A stretch of DNA of 48,270 nucleotides from a virus, in IMG/VR virus record IMGVR_UViG_3300036861_000152, positions 1 to 48,270 of that record; one strand, given 5' to 3'. Of the stretch, positions 37,319 to 46,097 are shown piece by piece (positions within the stretch are counted from its first letter, which is position 1; each line of letters opens with the position of its first letter). The notes below the pieces were generated by a model. That model made no database searches and was not told the DNA's origin. It saw nothing but the letters and a program-made list of their open reading frames with translations. The translations under genes were made by a program, and so were the position numbers.

Positions 37319-38041
37319 CTACAGGCGGAACTTATGCCATACATCGCCGTGCTGGATACGCCACGGCTGGCGAGGCTCGCACAACAATTCGCCGCAGGCT
37401 TCAAAGAAGCCCACATTGCGCACCGGATCGTAGCGCACGCGGCCCGGCAGCACGCTCTCGCAGGCGAGCTGCGTACTGAATTTCTGGTCAATGAGGGCGA
37501 CGACCCACTTCTTCGGCCGCTGGCGCAGATAAAAGAGGATGTCAAGGCAGGCGCCCTTCGATCCGTCCGCGAGGATTTCGGTCGGCCCGTCCACGAAAAA
37601 GAGATCAGCATCCGGAATCTCGGCATCGTAGCGAACGCCGCGGATGCCGTCGAAAGCCGCTTCGACAGCCTCGGCGTGAACGGCGGTCACTGGCAGTTCG
37701 CGGATCAGTGGCAAGAGGTCGCGGTGGTAGGAATCAATCGCCTCGAAGGTGACGAGATGCCCTCCGGTTTGCTTGAGGGCATGGCCGAGTACGACCGAGG
37801 ACTTGCCGGACCCGAACTCCACTACGACGCGCGGCTTGTGCAGCAGCACGTAGCGGTGCAGGAGCATGTAGTCGGTGAGATCGGCTCCCGTGCTGCAGGA
37901 GCCGTCAAGGTCTACGCCCAGCCCTCTGATGTAGATGGCAGCGAGAGATTCGTTCTCGGCGATGGCGTCTCGGAACGTGGCGCGGCTTTGCCATCGGCGC
38001 GTGATCTCGTAGCGCAGCCGCCTTTCTATGCGAGCAAGCAT
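37319..38041 (-). CDS. SAM methyltransferase on the opposite strand
   Basis: 240 residues from the ATG at 38041 (a GTG at 38059 would add six). Motif I RVVVEFGSGKSSVVLGHALK (about 75-94), GGHLVTFEAIDSYHRDLLPL and DADLFFVDGP (about 145-154) mark a class I methyltransferase with an FkbM- or Mcf-like acidic site. It fills exactly the space between two plus-strand virion genes. The plus-strand frame over the same bases (37310-38056) lacks such motifs. An inserted cargo gene is likely; its promoter would lie inside the next gene. Confidence 0.75.
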   Translation of the reverse strand: MLARIERRLRYEITRRWQSRATFRDAIAENESLAAIYIRGLGVDLDGSCSTGADLTDYMLLHRYVLLHKPRVVVEFGSGKSSVVLGHALKQTGGHLVTFEAIDSYHRDLLPLIRELPVTAVHAEAVEAAFDGIRGVRYDAEIPDADLFFVDGPTEILADGSKGACLDILFYLRQRPKKWVVALIDQKFSTQLACESVLPGRVRYDPVRNVGFFEACGELLCEPRQPWRIQHGDVWHKFRL

Positions 38042-38059
38042 GCTCGACGAGCCTAGCAC

Positions 38060-39562
38060 ATGAGTTCGTACAAGATCCCGCTTGCAGGCCCCTACACCAG
38101 CCGGGTGTCAGCGGTGAATGCTTCAAACTCAACCTCCGGTTATGTGGGGGTCGGCATCGTCGGCCTGATGATCGTCGGCCAGTCCACGCAGGCGACCGAC
38201 AAGGATGCGCGCTATATCAACTGCTTCGTGCAGACCGTCACCGACACCATCACCGGGGCGAAGAAGGTCGATACCGTCAAGCGCCCTGGATTCGGCACGC
38301 AGAGCACGCCAGCCAGCGGGCAAAAGGGCTACTCCGTCATGGTCTGGACCGGAAATGGCGCAGGGACCAGCGTTATCTCCGCGTTTGGCGAGACGAACTC
38401 CACTATCTACAACGGGACGACAAGCCTTGGGGCGATAACCGGCCAATCGCGCGATCTCACGGAGACCAGCATCAACGGAACCGCGACGATCGCAGTCACA
38501 AGCTCCGATAACACCGGCTGGTATGCGGACTCGGGGTCCATGACCGAGATCACTGATACAGACTGGCCCGGCGATACGGAAACGATCGCCGGCTCGTTCG
38601 CACACCTTGACGGCTTCGCGCTCGTGATGACTACGCGCCCCCGGCTCTGGTCCTCTGACGTGAACAGCATCACCGCATGGACTGCGAACAACTTCGGCGC
38701 GGTCAACGCCTACCCGGACGTTGGCGTAGGAGCAATCCGGTGGAAAAACTTCATCATGGCGTTCTGCCGGCAGCATTTGGAGTTCTGGTATAACGCCGGC
38801 CTGTCGCCGTTTCCGCTCGCTCGAGCTGCAGCAATGACGACAAAGGTCGGCGCGGTATCAGCGACCGCCATCGCGCGCATCGCCGACACCATTTTCTGGT
38901 GCGGGACAACCCCGGAAGGCGGGATGTCGATTTTCCAGTGGGACGGCACCCTGTCTCGCGTCTCTTCCTCGGAAGTCGAGGCGATCATGATCCTTGCCGG
39001 GGCGTCGAATATCAGCCTTACGACGATCCGGCACTTCGGGCGTTCGTTCGTGCTGGTGCGCGCTGGGCCGACGACGAGTGCCTACTGCATCGAGGAGAAG
39101 TTCTGGTTCGAGTACAACTCGACTACGCCGCTCTGGTACAAGTGCGCCTCCGTAATGATCGGCGGGACGCAGGTCAACTACGCCGTGAGCAATGTTTCAA
39201 CGAGCGGCAAGGTGTATTTGCAAAACCATGCCTCGCTTGTATTCACTGACGACACAGTGGCGTACACGGCGCGCATCCAGACTGGACCGGAGGATGCGGG
39301 GACCGATAACACCAAGTTCTATCACGATCTCAGCGTTGTGGCCGACGTGGAGAGCTCGACATCCACACTCACAATTGCTGTCAGTGACGACGATTACGCC
39401 ACCTACACGACCCTGGGGACGGTGGACCTCTCCGGCACGCGCCCGTTGAAGCTTACCGGCCTGGGGTCGGCGAGACGTAGAGCATGGGCGCTTACGCATT
39501 CGGCGAATACCCCGATGAGGCTGCACAGGGCCGAGGGCAACCTGACGGTAGGTAACGTGTGA
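38060..39562 (+). CDS. gp10-like packaged DNA stabilisation/tail hub protein
   Basis: A 500-residue protein. MIVGQSTQATDKDARYINCF and VKRPGFGTQ, GWYADSG... and the FQWDGTLSRVSSSEVEAIMI block match P22 gp10-like proteins, which form the tail hub below gp4. Its last strands (LTGLGSARRRAWALTHSANT) are typical. It should assemble beneath gp4 in the short tail. Confidence 0.8.
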   Translation: MSSYKIPLAGPYTSRVSAVNASNSTSGYVGVGIVGLMIVGQSTQATDKDARYINCFVQTVTDTITGAKKVDTVKRPGFGTQSTPASGQKGYSVMVWTGNGAGTSVISAFGETNSTIYNGTTSLGAITGQSRDLTETSINGTATIAVTSSDNTGWYADSGSMTEITDTDWPGDTETIAGSFAHLDGFALVMTTRPRLWSSDVNSITAWTANNFGAVNAYPDVGVGAIRWKNFIMAFCRQHLEFWYNAGLSPFPLARAAAMTTKVGAVSATAIARIADTIFWCGTTPEGGMSIFQWDGTLSRVSSSEVEAIMILAGASNISLTTIRHFGRSFVLVRAGPTTSAYCIEEKFWFEYNSTTPLWYKCASVMIGGTQVNYAVSNVSTSGKVYLQNHASLVFTDDTVAYTARIQTGPEDAGTDNTKFYHDLSVVADVESSTSTLTIAVSDDDYATYTTLGTVDLSGTRPLKLTGLGSARRRAWALTHSANTPMRLHRAEGNLTVGNV

Positions 39563-39954
39563 ATGCGCTCGACAACCTGCAAATCGACACGAAGTCGTTT
39601 TCCTACCGCGATCTCCTTTCGCTCGACCAGTGGGATTCATTCGTGGTCGCGGTCAGTCTTACCGTGGTCGGGACCCCCACATACACCGGGCGCTATCGCA
39701 TCGTCGGGAAGCAATGCTTCTTCCAGGTCTCGCTGGTGTCGAGTACCTCGATCGCTTCAACGGCTGGAACGCACTACATCACGCTGCCGATTACCGCTGC
39801 CGGTATCGGTGGAGTCGCAACGATGACGAACGATACGACTAACGTCGCCGTTGGGGTGTGCCATATCGACGTGGCGACCAGCCGCTGCTATGTCCCGACG
39901 CAAGCGGCGAGCGGGAGCACGTTCACTGTTTGCGGTTGGTTCGAGATTGGATAA
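39559..39954 (+). CDS. Small virion protein, GTG start
   Basis: 131 residues with GTG overlapping the previous stop (GTGA). Strand-rich with Ser/Thr (VVGTPTYTGRYRIVGKQCFF; STAGTHYITLPITAAGIGGV). It resembles fibre-tip or decoration domains. It sits between the tail hub and ejection genes. Confidence 0.55.
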   Translation: MNALDNLQIDTKSFSYRDLLSLDQWDSFVVAVSLTVVGTPTYTGRYRIVGKQCFFQVSLVSSTSIASTAGTHYITLPITAAGIGGVATMTNDTTNVAVGVCHIDVATSRCYVPTQAASGSTFTVCGWFEIG

Positions 39955-39966
39955 GGAATAAGAAAA

Positions 39967-41667
39967 ATGGCATTGGACCCGAGCAACGACCTAAGCCAGT
40001 GGGGCCGCTATGGCAGCACTGGTTACTGGATCAACCTTAGCAACGACTCCATCATCAGCGACGCTGAATATCAGCGCATGGTGGCCGAGGCGAACGCGGC
40101 CAACCCGACGGCCAACTGGGTCGATGATTTTTCGAGCGGTTTGCGCAACCTCAGCACCGGGGAGACCATCCGCGATGCTTACACGGAATCTACTGGTGGA
40201 ATGCCGGGGGCGCTCGACGAAAGCAAGCTAGCGCAATACGGGATTCAGCCTGACCAAATTCAGAGCGGATATTGGGACATCAACTCGCCGTTTTGGCAGA
40301 ACCGTTACGACCCCTCAAAGACGCATTGGCTGCAAGTAGTCGCCGAGAACCCAAATCCTCAGATCCTTGAGCGGCTCGCTAGCTCTGGGTATTTCGATCG
40401 CTTCCCAAGCTTCCACGATCAGGCCGACTGGGCGCGGCTGCAAGCGCAGTTCGGCACCGACCAGAACCAGGGCGGTCTATGGGGGAACAGTCCAGCAGAA
40501 TGGTTGGGACAGACTATTGCCGCCAATCAGGACACTGAGTCGAGCAATAGGGCGACGCAAAATACATGGGCGGCGTCGGTGGCGCTGGCTCCGCTCCTTT
40601 GGTATGCCGGGGCATCAGCCGCGGGGGCCGCAGGTGGTGGGACGACCGGAGCCGCAGTCGGCGGGGCTACTGCTGGTGGCCTTGCAGGAGCGGGCAACGC
40701 CGCGATCAACAGCGAGAACGTCGGCGAAGGAGCGCTGAAGGGGGCCGTCATCGGCGGCGCGAGCGGAGCTGCGGGCGGATATCTGAACGGCGCGGTATCA
40801 GGCACCCCGACTGATGGAACGACTGACGGCTTGTCGCAATACCCGCAGTACGCGCAGACGAACACCGGGACGGCGACAGACTTCACTTACGACGCTCAAA
40901 CGCCGCTCATGCCTGCCGCTCAACCTGCGCAAGATCCGACCTTCAGCGGGACTCTCACTCAAACCTCGCCCTACGCATACGAGAATTTGGGCAATATCGA
41001 AGCCTTCGGTTCTGCTCCGCCGCAAGCTTATAGCGGGCCTATCAATAGCAACTTCACCCCAACGAACGCCCAGACAAATCCACAGACTGGAGCCATGCAA
41101 ACAGCGGGCGGGGCCGCTGCAGGAACCGCCCTCTCGCGCATCCTCGACGGCACCGCTTCGACTGCTGACTACTTGAGTCTCCTCGGCACGGGTGCCGCTA
41201 CGGGCCTAGGTATTTACGGGGCGAACCAGCAGGCGAAGTCGCTGGAACAGCTCACCGCGCAATACATGGCGATGGGCGCTCCATCTAGGGCAAGGTACGA
41301 GACGAGCTTCCTCCCTGGATTCTCGATGGCGAACGAGCCCGGATATCAAGACGCCCTCGACCAGACGACGAAATCATTCCTGCACAAGGCGTCGATTGCC
41401 GGGAATCCGGCAGACAGCCCCAACGCCTGGACGCAGACCCTGCGAGACGTGAATGCTGGTTTTGCATACCCAGCATTACAGGACTATCGCCGGATGAATG
41501 CCAATGCTGGGGGTCTGTCGAGGTTCGCCGACGCCGCTCCTGGGGTCGCTACCGGGGCCATCGGAGCCCAGAAGGGCGTCTATGACGCTGTGGGTTATGG
41601 ACTGGGGAATGTTTTTAACCCGCCCACGACTCTCGAGCAGTTGCTAAAACAAATGAGAACGACATGA
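39967..41667 (+). CDS. DNA ejection protein 1 (gp7-like position)
   Basis: 566 residues. A globular N-terminus is followed by a long Ala/Gly-rich hydrophobic stretch (about 195-260: ALAPLLWYAGASAAGAAGGG, TTGAAVGGATAGGLAGAGNA) able to insert into membranes. The C-terminus has the NFTPTNAQ... and QDALDQTTKSFLHKASIAGN blocks of podovirus internal proteins. Probably ejected with the DNA to form a channel. Confidence 0.65.
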   Translation: MALDPSNDLSQWGRYGSTGYWINLSNDSIISDAEYQRMVAEANAANPTANWVDDFSSGLRNLSTGETIRDAYTESTGGMPGALDESKLAQYGIQPDQIQSGYWDINSPFWQNRYDPSKTHWLQVVAENPNPQILERLASSGYFDRFPSFHDQADWARLQAQFGTDQNQGGLWGNSPAEWLGQTIAANQDTESSNRATQNTWAASVALAPLLWYAGASAAGAAGGGTTGAAVGGATAGGLAGAGNAAINSENVGEGALKGAVIGGASGAAGGYLNGAVSGTPTDGTTDGLSQYPQYAQTNTGTATDFTYDAQTPLMPAAQPAQDPTFSGTLTQTSPYAYENLGNIEAFGSAPPQAYSGPINSNFTPTNAQTNPQTGAMQTAGGAAAGTALSRILDGTASTADYLSLLGTGAATGLGIYGANQQAKSLEQLTAQYMAMGAPSRARYETSFLPGFSMANEPGYQDALDQTTKSFLHKASIAGNPADSPNAWTQTLRDVNAGFAYPALQDYRRMNANAGGLSRFADAAPGVATGAIGAQKGVYDAVGYGLGNVFNPPTTLEQLLKQMRTT

Positions 41668-42659
41668 GCGCGCTGGATAACGTACCCGGACTCGCGGGAT
41701 ATCTGCAAGCGCAGCAGCAGAACCAGGCGCAGGGGCTTGGGCAGTTGCAGCAGGCCGGTCTCGTTCTCGGACTTCAGGACACGCTGAGAAAGCAGGCGCA
41801 GGAGCAAGCCTTCCGTTCTGGACTTAGACCCGACATGACCCAAGACGAGCTGGCGATGCACGCAGCGCGATTTGCTGGCCCGGAAAAGGTGATGGATATA
41901 CAGCAAAAATCTCTTGATCGCCGTGAGGCAGCTAAGGAAAGGGCATTGCAATTCGCTCAGACTATTGATCTTAAACAACAGGCTTTAGATCAACAAAAAT
42001 CCGCTTTTGAACAACGCACCGAAGACGCGCAGGCGCGACAGAGTTTCAATGAATGGTACAAATCCCAGTCTCTGGTCTTGCAAAAGCAGAACGCTGCTGT
42101 CAATGAGGAGCTTAAACGCCTCGGTCTGCAAATCTCCTCGGATAAGGTCAATTCGGCCAGCGCCAATCAATTACAAAGACAAACCCAGATGCTTGGGACG
42201 GCTCTTGAGAGAGCCAACCTGCCGGAAGCGGACGCGACCCTGAGAGCAGTAGAAGGTGCGCTCACCAAGAATCCGAAGATCGCGGAATATCTGAGCGGGC
42301 CGAAGTCTCTCCTGCCGGATCTTGCGGTCGATCAGGACGTGAGGGAGGGAAGACAGGCTTTCCAAAAGTTATTCAACATCACGTTGAAGAATAGATCCGG
42401 TGCAGCGGTCACGAATCAGGAGCTAGAAAGACTCAAGCAGGAATTTGCCACCGGAGCGCTCAAGACCCCGGAGCAATTGAAAGCCGCCGTGAATCAGGCG
42501 AGAAACATCATTAGCCAGCACTACCGGGCGGTAGCTTCTGGCTTTGGACCGGACGCCCTCAATTCTTACAACGCCAACATGCGCGAGATGGGCGGGACTC
42601 CTTTACTGGAGCCGGGACAGGCACAACCAAAGGGCGCTGATCCCCTCGGGATTCGATGA
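41664..42659 (+). CDS. DNA ejection protein 2 (gp20-like position)
   Basis: 331 residues with ATG overlapping the previous stop. Mostly coiled-coil helix rich in Gln and Ala (YLQAQQQNQAQGLGQLQQAG; DLKQQALDQQKSAFEQRTED). Similar proteins are ejected before the genome in P22-like phages. A short C-terminus ends GADPLGIR. Confidence 0.6.
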   Translation: MSALDNVPGLAGYLQAQQQNQAQGLGQLQQAGLVLGLQDTLRKQAQEQAFRSGLRPDMTQDELAMHAARFAGPEKVMDIQQKSLDRREAAKERALQFAQTIDLKQQALDQQKSAFEQRTEDAQARQSFNEWYKSQSLVLQKQNAAVNEELKRLGLQISSDKVNSASANQLQRQTQMLGTALERANLPEADATLRAVEGALTKNPKIAEYLSGPKSLLPDLAVDQDVREGRQAFQKLFNITLKNRSGAAVTNQELERLKQEFATGALKTPEQLKAAVNQARNIISQHYRAVASGFGPDALNSYNANMREMGGTPLLEPGQAQPKGADPLGIR

Positions 42660-44548
42660 ACATTCAGGAAGTGCGCCAGCAGTATCCGCAATATAACGAC
42701 CTCTCCGATGAGCAGTTGGCGAAGGGGCTGCATGCGAAGTTCTATTCGGATATGTCCTATGACCAGTTCTCCGCGAAGATCGGTCTAGGCAAGCAAGAGG
42801 CCGGTGTGTTGGGCGTAGCAGCCGAAGCCGCCAAGGGTCTAGCCCGTGGCGCATCGGATACGGCGGGGATGATCCCGAGAGGGATAGGTGGTCTTATCGC
42901 TGGTCCGGCGGGTAGCGAGCTGGCCGGTAGGGCGGTAGATTTTCTGGCTGGACCTTCTAGGTCTCTAGTCCCTCGAAAGTCCCAGAACGAAGCCGAGAAG
43001 ATGGCGGCTACCGGAGGGGAAATCGCCGGAGCAGTAATCGCCGGAGGCCCCGGAAACACTCTAAGACAGGCTGCGGTGAATACGCTCTTGCCCGCCGCTG
43101 GTGGCGTTATTGGAGAGCAAGTCGCAGGCGATACCGGAAAACTCGTGGGGGCCTTAACGCCGACCGCGCTACAAGCTGGAGCCAGTCCTCTACTGCAAAA
43201 AGCGAAGGAAGCCATAGCCGACCGCGTGGCCCCGAGAGTTGCAGCGTTCAGGCAAGCGGGGGCAGAACCATCGGTAGGACAGGCTACCGAGTTCAACTTT
43301 GTCCAGGGCTTCGAGAATCTTCTTTCCAAGTTCCCCGGCGGGCAGGGGATATTCAGGAAGTTCTCCGAGAACCAGACCAAGCAACTCGGCGAAACAGCGA
43401 AGACCGGCGTTTCATCCGAGGATGCGGGGCGGGCCATCGAGAAGGGAGTTACCGGCTTCCTCGCGCGTACCAAAGAGACATGGAAACAGCTCGACGAGCA
43501 GGTGGCGGCGAAGATTCCGCAAGGCTCTGCTTTCCAGCCGGCGAACACGGTAAAAGCTTTGGATGAATTGACGGCTCCTGTTGCCGGCGCTGAGAAAACG
43601 ACCGGAGCCCTAGTCAATCCGAAGGTTGCCGAGATTCGCGCAAATATTGCCGAGGACTTGAAAGCCAATAACGGCCAGATGCCTTTCGAGGCGATCAGGG
43701 CACTAAGAACAAAAGTCGGCTCGATGCTCGATGAGTCGATTGTCAGCGGAGTCCCGCAGGGCGAGTTAAAGCGGCTCTATGGGGCTCTCTCTAAAGACTT
43801 GGAGGCCGCTGCCAATCAAGCGGGGGCAGGGAAAGAGTTTGCGCGGCAAAACGACTTCTACCGCTCACGCATGGAGCGTATCGAGGGCACGCTTGAGCGC
43901 GTGCTAGGCAAGACCCCCGAGGAAACCTTCGCCAAGTTCATGCCGAAAGACGCGAATCAGGCTACTACTGTCCGCGCGACGATGCGAAGCCTTGATCCGG
44001 AACAAAGGAAGGTCGTTCAAGAAGCCGTTGTTAATAGACTTGGTAGAGCAACACCCGGAAAGCAGAACGAGGCTGGGGATGTGTTTTCTCCCGAAACTTT
44101 CCTTACCAACTGGAACAAGCTTTCTCCGGGTGCCAAGCAACAACTTTTCTCAGATCCGGCAGTCAGTAAGAACATGGACGCTCTAGCGTCTGTTTCTGAA
44201 AACCTCCGCACCGGAGCCAAGGTATTCGCAAATCCATCCGGTACTGCTGGAGCTGCGGCCCCGATGGGAATCGGCTATCTCGCGGCTCGTGGGGCTGTCA
44301 GTGCTGTTACCGGAGATATCGGTGGGGCTGCATATCACCTCGGGACTGCCGGTGCCCTGATGGGCGGGGCTTCGATCGGCGCGAAGATGCTGACGAGCCC
44401 CAAAGTCGTTGAGTGGCTCGCCCAGTACCCAAAGGTTGCTCCTGAAGCCGCAGCCATGCATCTCGCAAGGCTCGGCGTGATCTATAACGAAACCAAAGAC
44501 GAAGCCCTTAAGGGCGAACTAGCGCAGTTCATAAACAGCGTGAAATAG
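42656..44548 (+). CDS. DNA ejection protein 3 (gp16-like position)
   Basis: A 630-residue protein. N-terminal QEVRQQYPQYNDLSDEQLAK and YDQFSAKIG match the start of podovirus internal virion proteins. Gly/Ala-rich amphipathic blocks (about 45-170: ARGASDTAGMIPRGIGGLIA) and a hydrophobic C-terminal stretch (about 520-570) fit membrane penetration. Three consecutive large genes of this kind are the P22 gp7/20/16 layout. Confidence 0.65.
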   Translation: MNIQEVRQQYPQYNDLSDEQLAKGLHAKFYSDMSYDQFSAKIGLGKQEAGVLGVAAEAAKGLARGASDTAGMIPRGIGGLIAGPAGSELAGRAVDFLAGPSRSLVPRKSQNEAEKMAATGGEIAGAVIAGGPGNTLRQAAVNTLLPAAGGVIGEQVAGDTGKLVGALTPTALQAGASPLLQKAKEAIADRVAPRVAAFRQAGAEPSVGQATEFNFVQGFENLLSKFPGGQGIFRKFSENQTKQLGETAKTGVSSEDAGRAIEKGVTGFLARTKETWKQLDEQVAAKIPQGSAFQPANTVKALDELTAPVAGAEKTTGALVNPKVAEIRANIAEDLKANNGQMPFEAIRALRTKVGSMLDESIVSGVPQGELKRLYGALSKDLEAAANQAGAGKEFARQNDFYRSRMERIEGTLERVLGKTPEETFAKFMPKDANQATTVRATMRSLDPEQRKVVQEAVVNRLGRATPGKQNEAGDVFSPETFLTNWNKLSPGAKQQLFSDPAVSKNMDALASVSENLRTGAKVFANPSGTAGAAAPMGIGYLAARGAVSAVTGDIGGAAYHLGTAGALMGGASIGAKMLTSPKVVEWLAQYPKVAPEAAAMHLARLGVIYNETKDEALKGELAQFINSVK

Positions 44549-44554
44549 AACCCC

Positions 44555-44568
44555 ACAAATAACAAGAG
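44555..44568 (+). repeat. 14-bp direct repeat ACAAATAACAAGAG, copy 2
   Basis: Exact copy of 35523-35536, here just before the holin candidate. Confidence 0.6.
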
Positions 44569-44581
44569 GCGCACACCGCCC

Positions 44582-44764
44582 ATGAAGCTAGAACAAATCC
44601 AGCAGGTAGCCGACGCCACTCCTACGTGGGCGAACTGGCTGATTATCGGCGGCAGTTGGGCCGTCTCGATTTTACAACCACTTGCTTTGCTCGTGACCGT
44701 CGCATGGGGCGGGCTTCAAATCTTTTCATGGTGGGAGAAACGCAGGAAAAAACGAAAGGAGTAG
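44582..44764 (+). CDS. Small membrane protein, second holin candidate
   Basis: A 60-residue protein with hydrophobic helices (about 19-32, WLIIGGSWAVSIL, and 33-48, ALLVTVAWGGLQIF) and a very basic C-terminus (WWEKRRKKRKE). Small size, TM content and charged tail suit a class II holin. It sits after the ejection genes and before an outer membrane protein. It may instead anchor a complex. Confidence 0.55.
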   Translation: MKLEQIQQVADATPTWANWLIIGGSWAVSILQPLALLVTVAWGGLQIFSWWEKRRKKRKE

Positions 44765-44766
44765 CT

Positions 44767-45210
44767 ATGGATGACAAAGAACACTGCTACCACGACTTCG
44801 ACAAGCAGGAGCTAACGATCCTGAACAAGTGGTTCTGGGCGTTCGTCATCTTCTGTGTTGGGTTATTTCTCTGGTCACTACCGAAGCTCGCCAAGGCTGA
44901 AGAAATCCCCGTCCACGTCATCGAGCATCACCAGGGCGTGAAGATGAGACTCCTTCCCGGCCCCTGCGTCGATCCGGTGTCACTCGCAATGATCGCGGAC
45001 GCCCCCCCGCAGTTCAAAGACGGCTGGAAGGCGATCTCGAGCCAGTGGCGCATGAATGGCGGTAACTGGCAGGAGTTCGCTGGCTGCTGGTTAGAAGTAG
45101 ACAAAGCCGGAATCGGCACTCCGGAGAACGTGATGCTGCTCCTTTTTTCCGATGGAGCGGTGGTGCAGCTCCTCAAGAGCGAATTGCTCGGAAATCGCCC
45201 CGGTGCGTAG
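44767..45210 (+). CDS. Membrane-anchored periplasmic hypothetical protein
   Basis: 147 residues from the ATG after AAAGGAG. A cytoplasmic N-terminus, one TM helix (about 25-45, FWAFVIFCVGLFLWSLP) and a soluble part (EEIPVHVIEHHQGVKMRLLP, then CWLEVDKAGIGTPENVMLLL). Could be spanin-like or an accessory of lysis. Unknown. It overlaps the next gene by 8 bases. Confidence 0.5.
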   Translation: MDDKEHCYHDFDKQELTILNKWFWAFVIFCVGLFLWSLPKLAKAEEIPVHVIEHHQGVKMRLLPGPCVDPVSLAMIADAPPQFKDGWKAISSQWRMNGGNWQEFAGCWLEVDKAGIGTPENVMLLLFSDGAVVQLLKSELLGNRPGA

Positions 45211-45658
45211 CCTAATCGTGCTAGCCCTGAGCACGTTAGCCATATCTAACAGTGTAGCGGCCGAGACGTGGCTGGTCGGCTCCATCGCCAGCTACCACCT
45301 CCAGCGAGACAAGGATTACTGCGAGTTCAACCCTGGAATCGGCGTCGAGCACGACATCGCCAAGAACACCAGAGCCGTCATCGGGCAGTACAACAATAGC
45401 TTCTGTCTCCCCAGTGCGTACCTTGGGATCAGCTATACGCCGCTGACGCTCGGTAACTTCAGGCTCGGCTCTGCCTTCATCGCGGTAAGCGGTTACGGCG
45501 ACGCGATCAAGAAGAAGAACGAGCAGCAGGACATTCTGTTGGCCCCGCTGGGCGTGATCTCGTATGAGCGCGGCAAGTACGGGGTGAATCTCGTACTGGT
45601 TCCTCCGCATGGGGACTTCAAGGGAGCCATGGGGGTTCAGGTCAAGGTGAAGTTTTGA
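45203..45658 (+). CDS. Outer membrane beta-barrel-like protein, late
   Basis: 151 residues from GTG. The signal peptide RSLIVLALSTLAISNSVAA, cleavage before ETWLVG, is clear. Strands with NPGIGVEHDIA, AVIGQYNNSFCLPSAYLGIS and a final GVQVKVKF strand match a family of phage-encoded barrel proteins. A role in late surface change, lysis or superinfection control is open. It is a second such protein beside that at 10879. Confidence 0.65.
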   Translation: MRSLIVLALSTLAISNSVAAETWLVGSIASYHLQRDKDYCEFNPGIGVEHDIAKNTRAVIGQYNNSFCLPSAYLGISYTPLTLGNFRLGSAFIAVSGYGDAIKKKNEQQDILLAPLGVISYERGKYGVNLVLVPPHGDFKGAMGVQVKVKF

Positions 45659-45831
45659 GGCTCACCTCTGCCGAGAAGATTGTGGACCAGTTAGACGGAG
45701 CAACGATAGTCAGTGTGTACGTTGAAGATGATACCGGAATGCACATTTGTTTTCAGGACGGCAGGACGTTAATCATCGCTGGGGCATTCGCTCTCAGTCT
45801 CATGCGGATAGAAACGGCGAGGCTCCATTGA
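45655..45831 (+). CDS. Small hypothetical protein, TTG start
   Basis: 58 codons from the TTG overlapping the previous stop (TTGA). It reads MRLTSAEKIVDQLDGATIVS, then TGMHICFQDGRTLIIAGAFA. A compact alpha-beta domain is likely. Its stop overlaps the next TTG (TTGA) as well. Confidence 0.6.
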   Translation: MRLTSAEKIVDQLDGATIVSVYVEDDTGMHICFQDGRTLIIAGAFALSLMRIETARLH

Positions 45832-46097
45832 GGTATCCGGTGGTCGAGGTAACTTGGGACGACGCCACGGCCCTCGATGGCTGGTCCTCGGGGAGCGAGG
45901 AAATCAAGCCCTGCCTCGTGCTCTCGGTCGGGTTCCTGGTCAAGAAGACCAAGACGCATATCGTCCTCGCGCAAGACATCGCTCCTGACGGCGATCTATG
46001 CGGACGCGGGCAAATCCCGAGGGGGATGGTCAAGCGAATAAAGGTGCTCAAGAAAAAAGATGCCAGCTCCCGCGTACCGCGTAGACGAAAAGCTTAA
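45828..46097 (+). CDS. Small hypothetical protein with TTG start
   Basis: 89 residues from the TTG in TTGA. LRYPVVEVTWDDATALDGWS and PCLVLSVGFLVKKTKTHIVL are a common phage pattern for a beta-rich protein of unknown role. A longer upstream frame (from 45747) is a shadow of its neighbour. Confidence 0.6.
   Translation: MRYPVVEVTWDDATALDGWSSGSEEIKPCLVLSVGFLVKKTKTHIVLAQDIAPDGDLCGRGQIPRGMVKRIKVLKKKDASSRVPRRRKA

Noticed and set aside
37310-38056. Plus-strand 248-codon frame over the antisense methyltransferase
   Set aside because: It would fit the direction of the late operon, but it shows no family pattern, while the opposite strand has methyltransferase motifs I and acidic loop; kept as a shadow.
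42757-43668. 303-codon frame opposite ejection protein 3
   Set aside because: Ala/Pro/Ser-rich shadow with no ribosome site; the plus strand is a normal late gene.
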